Assembly (NCBI GenBank): GCA_014706295.1
Contig: JACSVZ010000002.1
Location: forward strand, 21,149,110 to 21,213,109
From: Lycocorax pyrrhopterus obiensis
Taxonomy: Eukaryota; Chordata; Aves; Passeriformes; Paradisaeidae
Direction of reading: 5' to 3'
DNA: 64,000 nt
The translations under genes were made by a program, and so were the position numbers. Every line of letters begins with the position of its first letter. Positions within the stretch are counted from its first letter, which is position 1. Below are positions 53,301 through 64,000 of this stretch, one piece after another. The notes below the pieces were generated by a model. It saw only the letters and a program-made list of their open reading frames with translations, ran no database searches and had not been told where the DNA came from.

Positions 53301-56300
53301 TCATGCTGAAATATAAAGAGGTGGGGTTTTTTCTCCTCTTGGAATTAAATTAAATTATTAGAGGTTTTGAAAGATAATCACCATTAACACTTCGAGAAAA
53401 AAAATCTGGTCTGTTTTTCATAAAAACTCTCCAAGACTTTTAGTTTTAATCAGAAATACATGAAAAATGTCAATTTGACCTGAAACTAAAGTTTGAGAAA
53501 GTTTTTCTCAAGTTCCCTTTTGTCTCCTTGAAACAACACAGGGAAGGGAGCTCAGAGCAATACAAGGCTGGGTCAGGTTATCTTTCCGTAATGAGGCAGA
53601 ACCAAACATACCGAAGCCATTCTGGAAATATGTTATTGAAACTTTCCATTGGGAATTCTGCCATCTCTCTGAGTAGCCTCTAACAGTACTTTTCTATTGT
53701 TAGAATTAGCAAGGTTTTCCTAAAGTCAAACCTAAGTCTTCTTGCTGCAAATTAAGCCAATGTCATCTTATCCTTCCCCATGCTGAACAATTGATTACTT
53801 ACTCTTTTAGCGTCCATATTCTATAAGATTTTTAATGTTTCCCTACCTTAAACATTATTTTCTGTGCATTAAATTGATGTCTTATAACAAGCTTAAATTT
53901 TCTAAGTTTCTTTCCTTTCTTGTTCCTTTGTTTGTCCTCAATGATGGTTTTTGCTCTCCCCAGATTATCAGGATATCCATGACTCATTTTTTCATCTTGT
54001 TCACAGCTGAAAAGCAAAACTAATTTAAAGTATACTGAAATGTTTGTCTTAAAAAAAAAAAAAGGAAAATTATTAACATTTTCTTCAAAAAGTAATTTTC
54101 CACTCTTTTATAGAAAATGGCCTTAGATTAAAATATTTTACTATCCCCAAAACACTATCTATCTCATCAAATCTCTAAGTGTAAATGTAGAAATGGCAAT
54201 GTTTTTGTAAGACATTAAAGTGTAAAGGCTCTTAATGGGAACAGGGCACAAATATACCTTAGCATGAAGAGACCTGTGAAGAAAACATACCTGTTCTGTT
54301 TTTTGCTGTGGGGAGGCCAAGCTGCAATTTCCTTGTCCTTTTTGGATGGGATGAGCAGGATGACACAGGCAAGACCCTTCTAGCCCCATCCCACCACGGC
54401 CTGCAGCCCAGAAAGGGAACAGCCACAGTGACTGCTGCAAGTTGGTGAACTGGTATTGGTAAAATTAATGGCAGACAGAGATGAAAAACCATCTGATGGC
54501 TCTAATTATAGAGCTGGGTTATAGAGTTTAAATGTAAAAGGCTTTCATACAAACTCGTGTGTATGATAGCCATATGTAATTAGATACTGTAGAAGACCTA
54601 GATTAATAGTAATGAAGGCCATTTTAGAAAGGCCAGCTAAAATTACCGAGAAAATGGATTGACAGAGGAAGAATAGAGGCATTGATGGGAAATTTATCAG
54701 AAAAAAAAAGTCTTGTCTTTTATCTAAGTAATACAGAGGGAGGGGAAGCAAGGAGCAATATCAAAATGGTAACCTGCCAAGACAAAGATAAGTCCTGTAG
54801 ATTTTAGGAAACAAAATGATTTCCAGCTGGTACCACACATAGTGAAAAAGAACCATTTATGCCACTATGTGCAAAAAGGAGTTGCTCCTGCAACTTTGTT
54901 TTGGCCTATACCAAGCTGTATTTTTCATCAAAGCAAAAGATATCAAGACCTCAACAGCTACTTTTGCTAAAGTTGAATTTATTTCACTTATATAATTTCT
55001 TGGTGAAGAGTCTGTATCTAGAGAAAGGATGAATGAGCAAGCGTAAGAAAGGCCAGACCTTTCCTAGATTTCCCAGTCTTTGCCATGGTGTCATAGGTCT
55101 GGAAGCTTCCCTGGGGCTCATGAGGTCTGTTAATCATCCTCAAGGTAAAATCAATGATAACCACAACTCTCCTGAGAAAAGCTATTTTAATCTATTTAAT
55201 CTGTTTTTAGAGAACTCCAATAGTGGAGGTGTTGCAGATTTCCTTGCCGATCCATTTTTTAGTATACACATATGAAAGATCTATTTTAACATGTTTTAAA
55301 ACTTTCTTGAAGCAATTCAAGTCCATTATTTCTTTTCCTATTTATTCCTACATAGATTTCTCCCATCCTCACTACAGTTGTGCTAAGGACTGTTATCATT
55401 AATATTCTCATGGTCTGGTTTAGACAATCTTTGTTCATTTGTTCTTACCTCATACATCACTTTTACTGGAGCTTGGTCATGCTTGACACTCAGCTTGTGA
55501 TCCATGTCCAACATTAGCTGGAACCTGTTGCTCTTGAGGATGCGTTTATCTGAAGTGCAAGGCATGGTGGTCAGGCTGGTTCAGTCAGGGCTTTTGTCTC
55601 CGAAGATCTGAGATATGTCTAACATCACAGTAAACTAAATCTCTTCCCTGAAGAAAATTGCTTGTCCTCTAAATGCCTCATTTCCTAAAAATTCATAACA
55701 TTATTTGCTTTTGTTCCTATATGGTAAGCTAGGAAAAAAAACATTAATAAACACAAAATGTCTGTTGCTTTACCACACTGGTGCCTCTCCTTGTGTGAGG
55801 GAAATGGGGAATTCAGGGGTGGACAGCGGCAGGCCTGAGTCACGGAACTGCCTTAGCCTTGCTTTTCCTCTCTTCCATGGGGTTTGCAGCTTATTAGTAT
55901 CACCTCCCAAACCAACATCATTTAGTGGGATATCTCAAGTCCAGAAACCCAGTTTAGAAGTATCGACAATGAAAAACTTCTGGATTTAAGATTCTCAATT
56001 TCAAAATTTTAACTGAGGGAACTAGCTAAAGATGTCAGAATACCTGAAAGCATCAGAACTGGCATGTAGGAGGGGGTTCAGATTCCTCTGTATCTCAGAG
56101 GCAGAAATGTTCAAAACATGTATGTTTCCAGCCTAGAGGTAAAAACCATGGAAAGATCAGCTGCAGACTTGAAGGGAAATAGTAGGGCTAAGAAATATGG
56201 CTATAAGGAAAGGAAGAAAGAAGTGATCAATACAGAAAGCTGAGGTGTTGGGAAGTATTGAAATAGAACGAGACTCTCCAAAAAATGAGTGTTGCATTAA

Positions 56301-56788
56301 AGGTATAGAAATTTAGCAGAAAACAAACCACCTCTGGTTACAGCTAGTCTTCAGAGATCAGAGGGGCTGGGTATGACTGGATTTAACTTCTGATTGTAGT
56401 TAAGTCAGTATGGTATGCCTAGTTAAGTTCAATAAGAACTTTCACAAGTATAAGATTCCAATTTTTTTTTCCTGATATCCTAGAAGAAAATACTGTCAGA
56501 ATAACTCTGTATCTCCCCTTGACAATTTGGTTTTCCATGCAAAAGACATGCAGGCAGCCTAATCTATCTGATCTTCAGTAAACACAGAAGCAGCTGTATA
56601 TAGCAATGTTGCTTTCCACAGTACTTAAAGTGTGAATGCTAAAAGCCTGGCTGCAGAGAGATTTCTCAGTTTCCTGACAGTGTCTGTGTGAAAGCCTTGC
56701 TTTCTCACGGACGCTATGGGAAAACAGTTGTGAGATTTTGTAAACTATGGTATTGTTATGATACCAAGGAGAAAATATCTGAAGTAAG
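50351..56788. other. Single-copy DNA, no gene seen
   Basis: No transposon or gene is recognised. A purine-rich (GA-rich) tract lies at about 51357-51540 and makes a 62-codon plus frame of biased composition. A GC-richer patch at about 51000-51300 is open on the minus strand in two frames. An A13 run lies at 54051-54063. The frame of 131 codons at 50556-50951 has no domain. Confidence 0.5.
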
Positions 56789-56870
56789 TGTTGTTGGGTT
56801 CAGCCAATCCTTCTGGGGGGTGGTTGGTCAGTGAACCAATAACCTTATGTCAGTGTCCAGCGTGATAAAG

Positions 56871-56878
56871 TATATAAG
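56871..56878 (+). promoter_or_regulatory. TATA box of the solo LTR
   Basis: TATATAAG lies 82 bases into the LTR, after two CCAAT boxes, in the usual U3 promoter order. Transcription would be expected to start about 25-30 bases downstream, near 56900. Whether the promoter still works is unknown. Confidence 0.6.
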
Positions 56879-56892
56879 CGAATTTGTAAATT

Positions 56893-56898
56893 AATAAA
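56893..56898 (+). terminator. Polyadenylation signal of the solo LTR
   Basis: AATAAA lies 15 bases after the TATA box ends, so it would be at or just upstream of the expected start site. A GT/T-rich stretch (GGTCGGTTTCTTCT) follows, as in working poly(A) sites. Confidence 0.55.
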
Positions 56899-56966
56899 GG
56901 GTCGGTTTCTTCTCGTACTAAACCGTCCATGTCACTTCATTCCTCGGTCTCTGCTCGCTAGTGACA

Positions 56967-59900
56967 CTTAAAGGAATGTAGAAAATAAACCAAATGGGAT
57001 CAAATGAACCAAATGACAAAAGTTAATCTTGAAGGAAGAAGTATGATACTTGAGGGATCTTAAGGATCATCTGCAGCACAGATTTTGCCTAATATTTTCT
57101 TAATGACCCTGATATGAAAACCAAGGGTAGTTTGATGACATTTTCCAATGATGTGGAATTAAAAAGAATTATCAGGGCAGGGCGGGCCATGATGAACAGT
57201 AGAGCTTAAGAACTGTCATGAAATTAATGATAGAAATGGCAAAATCATGGACTTACAAGCAGACATTTTCATTTTTTCTAGAAGTTAAATTTTAAAATTG
57301 TGGGATTTTTTGGAAAAATATGAGTATTGCAGATCACAGCTTCCACAGAAGTGTCTCGGTGAGGGATGTGTGGAAAAAGGGCATGAATGGCTTAAAATGT
57401 ATTCAGGAGAATCAGAGAGTCATCAATGTCCATACAGGCCCCAGCAAGACATTACCCAGAACTCTATGGCAGGTGGCAGTGATTTCTGTGCAGGAGCAGT
57501 GACCAAACACATGGCAGATATGGAGAGGCTATTGGGGAGACAGCTAGGGAGTAAAAGCCTGACACCTGAAACATGTGATTTGAAAAGTCTCCCAACATGC
57601 AGACTGGGATGATCACCCTCTATGGATGCAATATGGAAGGAAGAAATCGGGAAAAAGAGCTGCTTAAGTCAGCAGACCTATTATTAGTCTATGAAGAATA
57701 CTGAGCTGAGGACAAACTTAGGCTGGGCACCAGTGCGGTCTCCTGCCATAAGAAAAATTATGTTCTTGAATTGCTTTCCTGCAGAAAGACTGGGAACAGA
57801 AAAAACCTCTAAGTCATTCTGCGATGAAATGAGATAATTTTATGAAAAGAATTTCATGATATGACTGACTGAGACAGCACCAAGATGAACTTTATAACTA
57901 AGGGAGACACTTCCAACCCATTTCTCCTGTTTCTATGTGGATAAACATTCACTTTGTGTATTAATCAAACATTTTAATTTCTAATTGCAAACAGGGTAAG
58001 AGCAATATAATGTCCAAATAATTCTGAGGGTTCTCATAAATAGTCCAAAGCTTTTCCACATAAAGCTATGAAGAAAATTAATCTGATTACCCTTCCTCTC
58101 CTTTAGGCTACTAGATAGCCATGGAAGTTGCACCTTTGATACTTAATGTACTTCTTTCAAATGCAGCCCATCTGTGACTTGCAAATTAGTAATTAACAGT
58201 AACAGCTTGACATCTGTACGGTGCAGTGCTGGGTCTCTACAGCTGTGTGAGTGTGCTCCAGCTTGTGGCCTGCATATCCAGCCCTCTGGCACCTAGAGTG
58301 GAGAGGCTGGTGGAGCTCAGTGTGACTGCCTCCTTTCCTATTTGTATGAGTTTCCTACTCAGTGTTTCCTACTGCTTGGGTGTGGGTAGAGAGTGCATGC
58401 ATATACACATGTTAGGGAGTAGCTGTGTGTCCAATTTAAATTTATATGATGATGGAAAGGAAGGACAACCTGAGTGGCAACCTGGCTCTGGAGGGATTTT
58501 ATGCATCTCCTGCATTGCATACCTTCTCTTTGACCAAGTTTCCTCAGCTGACTCTCTGTAAAATGAGTGTGGAAACTGTCCCAGCTTATTGGATAAGTGC
58601 TAGAGAAAAGTGCTCATCTGTGATTATACGAAGAGGGGCTTTTTTTAATGCAAGAGGAAAAGTATGACATATTGAGTTTCATGTACATAAATGTCTCAGT
58701 AGTAGGCAGAAATGTTTGCTTTGTCAAAAAATGCCTGTTAATTTAACTCTCTATTGCAATTTAATAAGAATGCTGTGAAGGATAAAATCTTAGCTCTAGA
58801 AAAGGTAGCAGGAGATTGGCTATTTATAGGAAAATATTAAAGTATTTAGCTCTAAATTTAAAGAAGATTTTTGACAAACCCAGGCTGTCACGAAGACTAG
58901 CTTACCTATGTAAGACCACTAAAGTTTAAATTACTCTGACTCTGCCCAGGCTGATCACAATTCTGTGTTATCCTTCAGTTCTGCCAGGAGCATTTGACCA
59001 AAATGTTCTCAGAAAAGGAGTATCTCTCCAACTTTTCGTGGGGAAAATCAAAGCAGGCTCCAAACCTTTAGAAATTCAGTGTTAAGTCCTTGGAAGTTAC
59101 TTGTCCTTTCCTGTTGGTTTCACATGTTTATGAGCAGCTGCTGCAGGCAGAGCCCTGGTGGACTGGGAGCATTGGAAAGCTGCGGGGCATCACTGAAAAT
59201 AGGTTTAGGCGGCTCTGTAGAGAACCCTGGAGCTGGAGAGTGAGGTCTGATTGCTTTAGTGGCATAGCCTCCCTAAATAAACAGGTTTTTTGTTTCCATC
59301 TCCTGGTCCTGAATTTGCTCCCCAGGAGTCCCTCAGGATTCTCACTGGTGACAGACAGGCACGACCACCCTGAACGTGCTGCCCCAGGGCACTGGCACAG
59401 CCCAGAGTCCTTTGGCAAACTCAGCTCTGCTGTTCACAGTTGTTGTCTTTTCCTGCAAAGGTTTACTGTGAATCTTAATAACTTGGCTGAGACAGAGAAG
59501 GATTCTCAGTCTTTCTTCCCCAAGTTAATGTCAGCATGCCTGTTAACACAGGATAAGCTCAACTACAAATCAAGTGCTTTTTCCAAGCTAAAACAAACCA
59601 AAATATTTGAAAGGCATTTCATGCAGGTTTATAGGAGAAAATCCTTTCTGTACTTGCCTCTCAGTTTTTAAATCCTTCAACCATTCCCTAACCCATCTTC
59701 TTATTTTATGATCTGAAACAAAAGGCACTAGAGCAGCTCTTTCCTTATCTCTCATCTCACCTCCTTTTTCTTCAACCCACAGCAAATCAAGGTTAGCGCA
59801 AAAAAAGTATTTTTCATTCATTTTGTAATTTTGCTTCAAACACATGATGCATTTTGATGAGAGCTCAAGATATCCCTGACATGAATGATTTAAGATAGGG

Positions 59901-62900
59901 AAAGAAAGAAATAAAATGCTGAGTTAGCATGAGGGAAAGAAGACATGAAGTGTAACTGAAAGGAATTACCTGACACAAGCATGTTACTTTTTAACCACCA
60001 CATTTGGTAAAGATTCATCTTTTTGGTAGTTGCAAAAATCAGGTCAAGTTCTGTGTTCTTTAATCTGCCTCAGCCACTCAGTCACCACCAGCTCCATACA
60101 CTACTGATGGTGTCCTTATCAAGCTGTACTGACATTCTGAGTTCTTAAGTTTTCTTGTGCTGTTTCAGGAGACAGCTATTTCAGATGGGCCCACAGAGCC
60201 AAAAAATGCAATAAAACCCTAAAATGTTCATTTTTAAAGGTTAAAAGCAGCACTCTAGTAGTAGAGCACATTTTAAATAGTTTCTAGGACTGATCTAAAA
60301 TGTTTGGGCATGGGGTTATTAGTGGTAGTGACTGGGTTGTGCTGTTACAAGAATTTCCTCATGGATAATTGCTTAGTTACTACTTAATGATTTCATCCAT
60401 GATTACACACAAAACCATTGCTAAAAACACTGGCAATTGACCACAAATGTCTGTGGACATGGTAAACAGGAATGAAGCAGAACAGACAGATATTCCAATT
60501 AATGAATAAATATACAGAGCCTTGTGTGTGAAACAAAGCCAGCATGTTGGAGGAGATACAGGAAACACAAGGACTTCCCAGTGAGGCTGTAACTTGCCGT
60601 GCTGCCCAGGCTTTCTCATCCAAGCACTCTTCTGCTCCTTCCAGTCTCTGGTTTTTCCAAGGTAGGGTCACAGCTTCAGAGGAACCACCACTTCAGATTA
60701 GACTATGAAGAGCTCAGAAGGGCAATTTCTAAAAAAAAAAATTAAAAATTGGATTTGAGCCTATCACGCTGCCTAGAAGTTAATCTTCTTGCTTCCCCGG
60801 AAAAGTGTCTGAGCACCAGTCTGTTCCAGAAGGGGAAGGTACATTCTCCTCCAGCTTTAACTTGTGGGCCTTTTATTGGAGTCCCAAGCCAGAAAGATGC
60901 TGAGTCAGAATGGCCAAATATCTCCTCTTAAAGAGGTGACACTGACTAGAAGGAGAAGGTTGATTTTGCTTTTAAACCTAATATCAGTTAAGGATAACCA
61001 TGAAAGTCTGCATTAGTTCTGGTATTCACATACTTACAAGCTGGTTTGAAAGAGAGCACAGAGGAAAGATCCAGCAATTCAAAAGCCAAGGGAAAACACT
61101 TGCAGAATGTCTTTGCATCCAGCTACCAGCAAAGAAATGAAGTTACATTGACTATGATGTATACCTTTGGCAAACAGAGGGTGCTTTGTATCAAAAGACC
61201 TGCTTAAAAGCTAGTAGCTCCTTTTAGCTATATGCTTTGTCAGTTCATAAAAATAGGTGTTAATGTTCTAAACTACAAGATATAATGTAATTTGTCAGGT
61301 CACTAGTACTAGTATTGCTGTGAAATTTTCATGCCTGTTCTGCTCTACAACCCTTTTCTGAGCAGCACTATTAATTTCTTTGTTTACATTTGGGTGGGTT
61401 GAATTTGGTAGTTTAACTTTCCACTCATAATAATTCAGGAAGGACTTTTGCTTGCTTGAAGAGGCTGATGGTGCCCCGTAACTTACTCTCAAGGATATTT
61501 AATGGTAATATGAGCTGATGTATATGTACTACTTTCAAAGGTTTTCCTGATGCGTGCACAGAGACACAGAGACACATTTTTTAGATGGCAAGTGTGGCCA
61601 CTTTGCCTTAGACCAGCACTCTGCTAGCCCTAAATAACTCTCATGAAAGCCTTTTGTCTTTCTTCTGACACCAGCATGCTGTTGTTTTATATCCACATTT
61701 CTGCCAATTGCTTTCAGGAAATATGAGTGTCTGTATCTTGTGACACCCTCTAGTTTCACACAAACTGAATCATGCTGTACAGTCAGCAGAGTAATAAATA
61801 TAATCTGATTGGCAGGAGGTATTAAAGCAGGCCACATCATTACAGATCCTCTTTTAACCCAGTTTAACAAGTTGCTCCTGAGAAGTTATTTATTCTAGCT
61901 GTCAACATCTTGTTGTTGAGATGACAGCGATCAAATCTCTGTTAGATGCCTAATTTATTCTTCTTACTCCACCTTCAAGTATCTGAGAGCCTCATATAAG
62001 CAATATCACTTTTGTCAGCAAAATGATTTGTTGACTCTGATCATTTGCTGAAAGTTACAACAATGTACTTTTAATATCTACAACAATTATTAGTATGAGA
62101 TGGGGATGGAATAAATAGCAGTCAATAGTGAATCATGGAGCGTTGGGAGTCTGAATTGTTGCTGTGTTGAGCACACTGATCCATATACAAAACAAGAAGG
62201 TATTTCACAATTACAGAAACTTAGAAATGCATTCCCAGGTGCACAGATGTCACAGCAGCAAATTATTAGTAAGAGACTGATGTTCTTCTAGTGTTCTGAG
62301 GACATCTCACTAGCTAGCAGAGTGCCAGACCCATCTCTGTTACGAAGTTATAAGAGTTCTTTTATTATGACTCTTGATGCTAGGAATTGGGAAGAAAAAG
62401 CTATATATTATCCATCATGCAAACTCCACCTCAGTTCTCTGACTTGGGAAATTCTAGCCCCTAAACGATGTGATCTATCCTGATTTTGACTTCTCCAGTC
62501 CCCCAGTCCTAAGAACTCCTGCAACTCTATCATGCCACGCAGTATATTGAAAAGTGAAATTTCTTGTAAATTCTTTGCATGTATTTGCAGACTACTTTAT
62601 AAGAATGCTTTAAAATTAGAATTTTCCTGAAAGTAAAGTTCAGAATGTTAATTGGAATATGGAAATATTTTTTTTAATTGTTGGAAGCTCAATATTTTAG
62701 GCTTATGACACATTTCAAATAAAACCACCTACCAAGTTCAAAATTATTCATTTAATATGTTACCTGTCTCTTGGGCCATTTGTGAATGCTAGCAGATCTC
62801 ATTCCTTCAAAGGAGTCTGAAAGCAAGTTCACTTTCAAATGTGGTAATATTAAAGATAATAGTCCTGATTTTCATCTGAAATCACAAGGCATGTTCTCTT

Positions 62901-63030
62901 AGTGGAAACTGTTTTAAACTCAATGCACAGTATATTTGTGTCAGAATGGATCCAGCTGAAGGTGCTCACAAAAGTGTGAAAATATTGTGCCTGATGAAAA
63001 GATAGCCTAATCAGCCCTGCATCTAATTGA
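56967..63030. other. Single-copy DNA, no gene seen
   Basis: About 6 kb without a recognised transposon or exon. The longest frame is 193 codons on the plus strand at 59090-59671, through a locally GC-richer patch at about 59130-59460 and then AT-rich DNA. Its product has no recognised domain, and its minus strand is also partly open (96 codons). An A11 run lies at 60731-60741. Confidence 0.5.
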
Positions 63031-63900
63031 CCAGGCAGGAGTGTTGATCTGCTGGAGGTCAGGAAGGCTCTGCAGAGGGGTCTGGACAGGCTGGATTGAT
63101 GGGCCAAGGCCAGCTGTATGAAATTGAGCAAGACCAAGTGCTGGGTCCTACCCTTGGCTCACAGCAACCCCAGGCAGCCCTACAGGCTGGGGGAAGTGTC
63201 TGGAAAGATGCCCAGCAGAAAAAGGCCTGGAGGTACTGGTCAACAGCAGCTGAACATGAGCCAGCTCTGCCCACATGGCCAAGAAGGCCAGTCCTGGCCT
63301 GTATGAGAAATCGTGTTTCCAGCAGGACCAGGGCAGGGACTGTCCCCCTGCATTGGGCACTGGTGAGGCCGCACCTCGAGTGCTGTGTCCAGTTCTGGGC
63401 CCATCACTGCAAGAAAGACATTGAGGGTCTGGAGCGAGCCCAGAGAAGGGCAATGGAGCTGGGGAAGGGGCTGGAGCACAAGTCTTGTGAGGACCAGCTG
63501 AGGGCAGCTGAGGGTGTTTATTCTGGGCAAAATGAGTCTCATGGAGACCTTATGGCTCTCTACAACTACAACCTACTACAATCCCGAAAGGACCTTGTAG
63601 CCGGGTGCGAGTCGGTCTCATCTCATGGGTAACAAGTGGCAGGGCAAGGAGGAAATGCCTGAGTTGCACCAGAGGAGGTTTAGAATAGATATTATGAAAA
63701 TTTTTTTCACAGAAAGGGTTGTCAAGCACGGGAACAGGCTGCCCAGGGGAGCATTTGAGTTACTGTCCTTGGGGGTATTTAAAAGACATGTAGATGTGGC
63801 ACTGAGAGACATGGTTTAGTGGTGGGCCTGGCAGTGCTGGGTTAACAGGTGGAGTCGATTTTAAAGGTCTCTTCCAACCTAAACAATTCTGTGATTCTAT
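63031..63900 (+). mobile_element. CR1 LINE, best-preserved copy in the window
   Basis: About 870 bp of CR1, 5'-truncated, starting CCAGGCAGGAGTGTTGATCT and ending CTAAACAATTCTGTGATTCT AT. It encodes the end of ORF2: the plus frame at 63096-63632 reads ALVRPHLECCVQFWAHHCKK and EGLERAQRRAMELGKGLEHK, and after a frame change the frame at 63625-63819 reads FFTERVVKHGNRLPRG and later FKRHVDVALRDMV. These are the conserved blocks after the CR1 reverse-transcriptase domain. The frame change and several codon losses show that it is inactive. Frame retention over long blocks suggests it is younger than the copies at 15119 and 23889. Confidence 0.96.
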
Positions 63901-64000
63901 TCGTATTATGCTGATTCATTGCCTGTATTTTGGGATCTTATATATTGGAGACTAGCATTTTTGTGCATAAAAGGAAGATATGTTATTTTCTGACTCTCTT
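63901..64000. other. Unique flank after the CR1 copy
   Basis: AT-rich flank with no feature. No duplicate of the bases before 63031 is seen here, so no target-site duplication can be assigned. Confidence 0.6.

Larger units (their letters stand above)
56789..56966 (+). mobile_element. Solo LTR of an endogenous retrovirus, very short
   Basis: The element starts TGTTGTTGGGTTCAGCC and ends CGCTAGTGACA, giving the TGT...ACA termini of retroviral LTRs. In order it holds two CCAAT boxes (56804-56808 and 56836-56840), a TATA box (TATATAAG, 56871-56878), a poly(A) signal (AATAAA, 56893-56898) and a pyrimidine-containing R/U5-like end with CpGs (CTCGTACTAAACCGTCC). At about 178 bp it is short for a retroviral LTR. 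No internal gag, pol or env and no second LTR are present, so it is a solo copy left by recombination. I found no clear target-site duplication, so the ends may be off by a few bases. Confidence 0.65.

Noticed and set aside
63096..63632. 178-codon plus-strand open frame
   Set aside because: It is the broken end of CR1 ORF2 and is already covered by the mobile element.
1..64000. Search for tRNA, rRNA, CRISPR or bacterial-type operons
   Set aside because: No cloverleaf with A and B boxes, rRNA core, regular repeat-spacer array, or closely packed long frames was seen. The window is vertebrate noncoding DNA.

Overview
The window looks like bird nuclear DNA, most probably from an intron or a gene-poor intergenic region. 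The main reason is a set of CR1 (chicken repeat 1) LINE fragments, which are the dominant retrotransposons of bird genomes. Their 3' ends carry the CR1 tail wording (TTCCAACCTAAACAATTCTG followed by TGATTCTAT, or close variants). In two copies the translated sequence matches the CR1 reverse-transcriptase C-terminus (for example LVRPHLE, KKDIEGLERAQRRA, KDLGVLVDE). There are no short interspersed elements, few simple repeats and a generally AT-rich composition, all of which fit a bird. I cannot name the species or the chromosome.

I found no protein-coding gene, tRNA, rRNA or CRISPR array. The longest open frames (236, 200, 193, 178, 154 and 149 codons) either lie in repeats or show no recognisable domain, no convincing splice signals and no supporting frame in the neighbouring DNA. 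I therefore do not call any CDS. An unrecognised lncRNA or an isolated small exon cannot be excluded by reading.

Layout. 1-3960 is single-copy DNA with a 72-base stretch lacking T. A plus-strand CR1 3' end lies at 3961-4330 and a longer one at 7187-7938. From 7939 to 11570 the DNA is AT-rich and includes a stretch that looks like a conserved regulatory element. At 11575-12275 there is an old, probably endogenous-retrovirus-derived repeat whose core is about seven degenerate units of roughly 50 bp, followed by a small CpG-rich patch. A decayed minus-strand CR1 lies at 15119-15640. At 23720-24060 two CR1 pieces of opposite orientation abut. 24061-30970 is single-copy and contains a perfect 13-bp palindrome. 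30971-31573 has the longest unexplained minus-strand open frame. 31574-43136 is mostly single-copy, with a regulatory-looking AT-rich block near 32.4-32.9 kb and a pyrimidine-rich block at 38.6-39.4 kb. A striking 23-bp-stem hairpin lies at 43137-43193. After more single-copy DNA there is a very short solo LTR at 56789-56966, and the window closes with a well-preserved CR1 3' end at 63031-63900.

No genes act together here. The only activities the sequence suggests are past retrotransposition and, by inference only, possible enhancer function in the AT-rich unique blocks. I saw no previously undescribed system. The items most worth checking are the 43.1 kb hairpin, the compact LTR, the 50-bp-periodic repeat and the 200-codon minus-strand frame.
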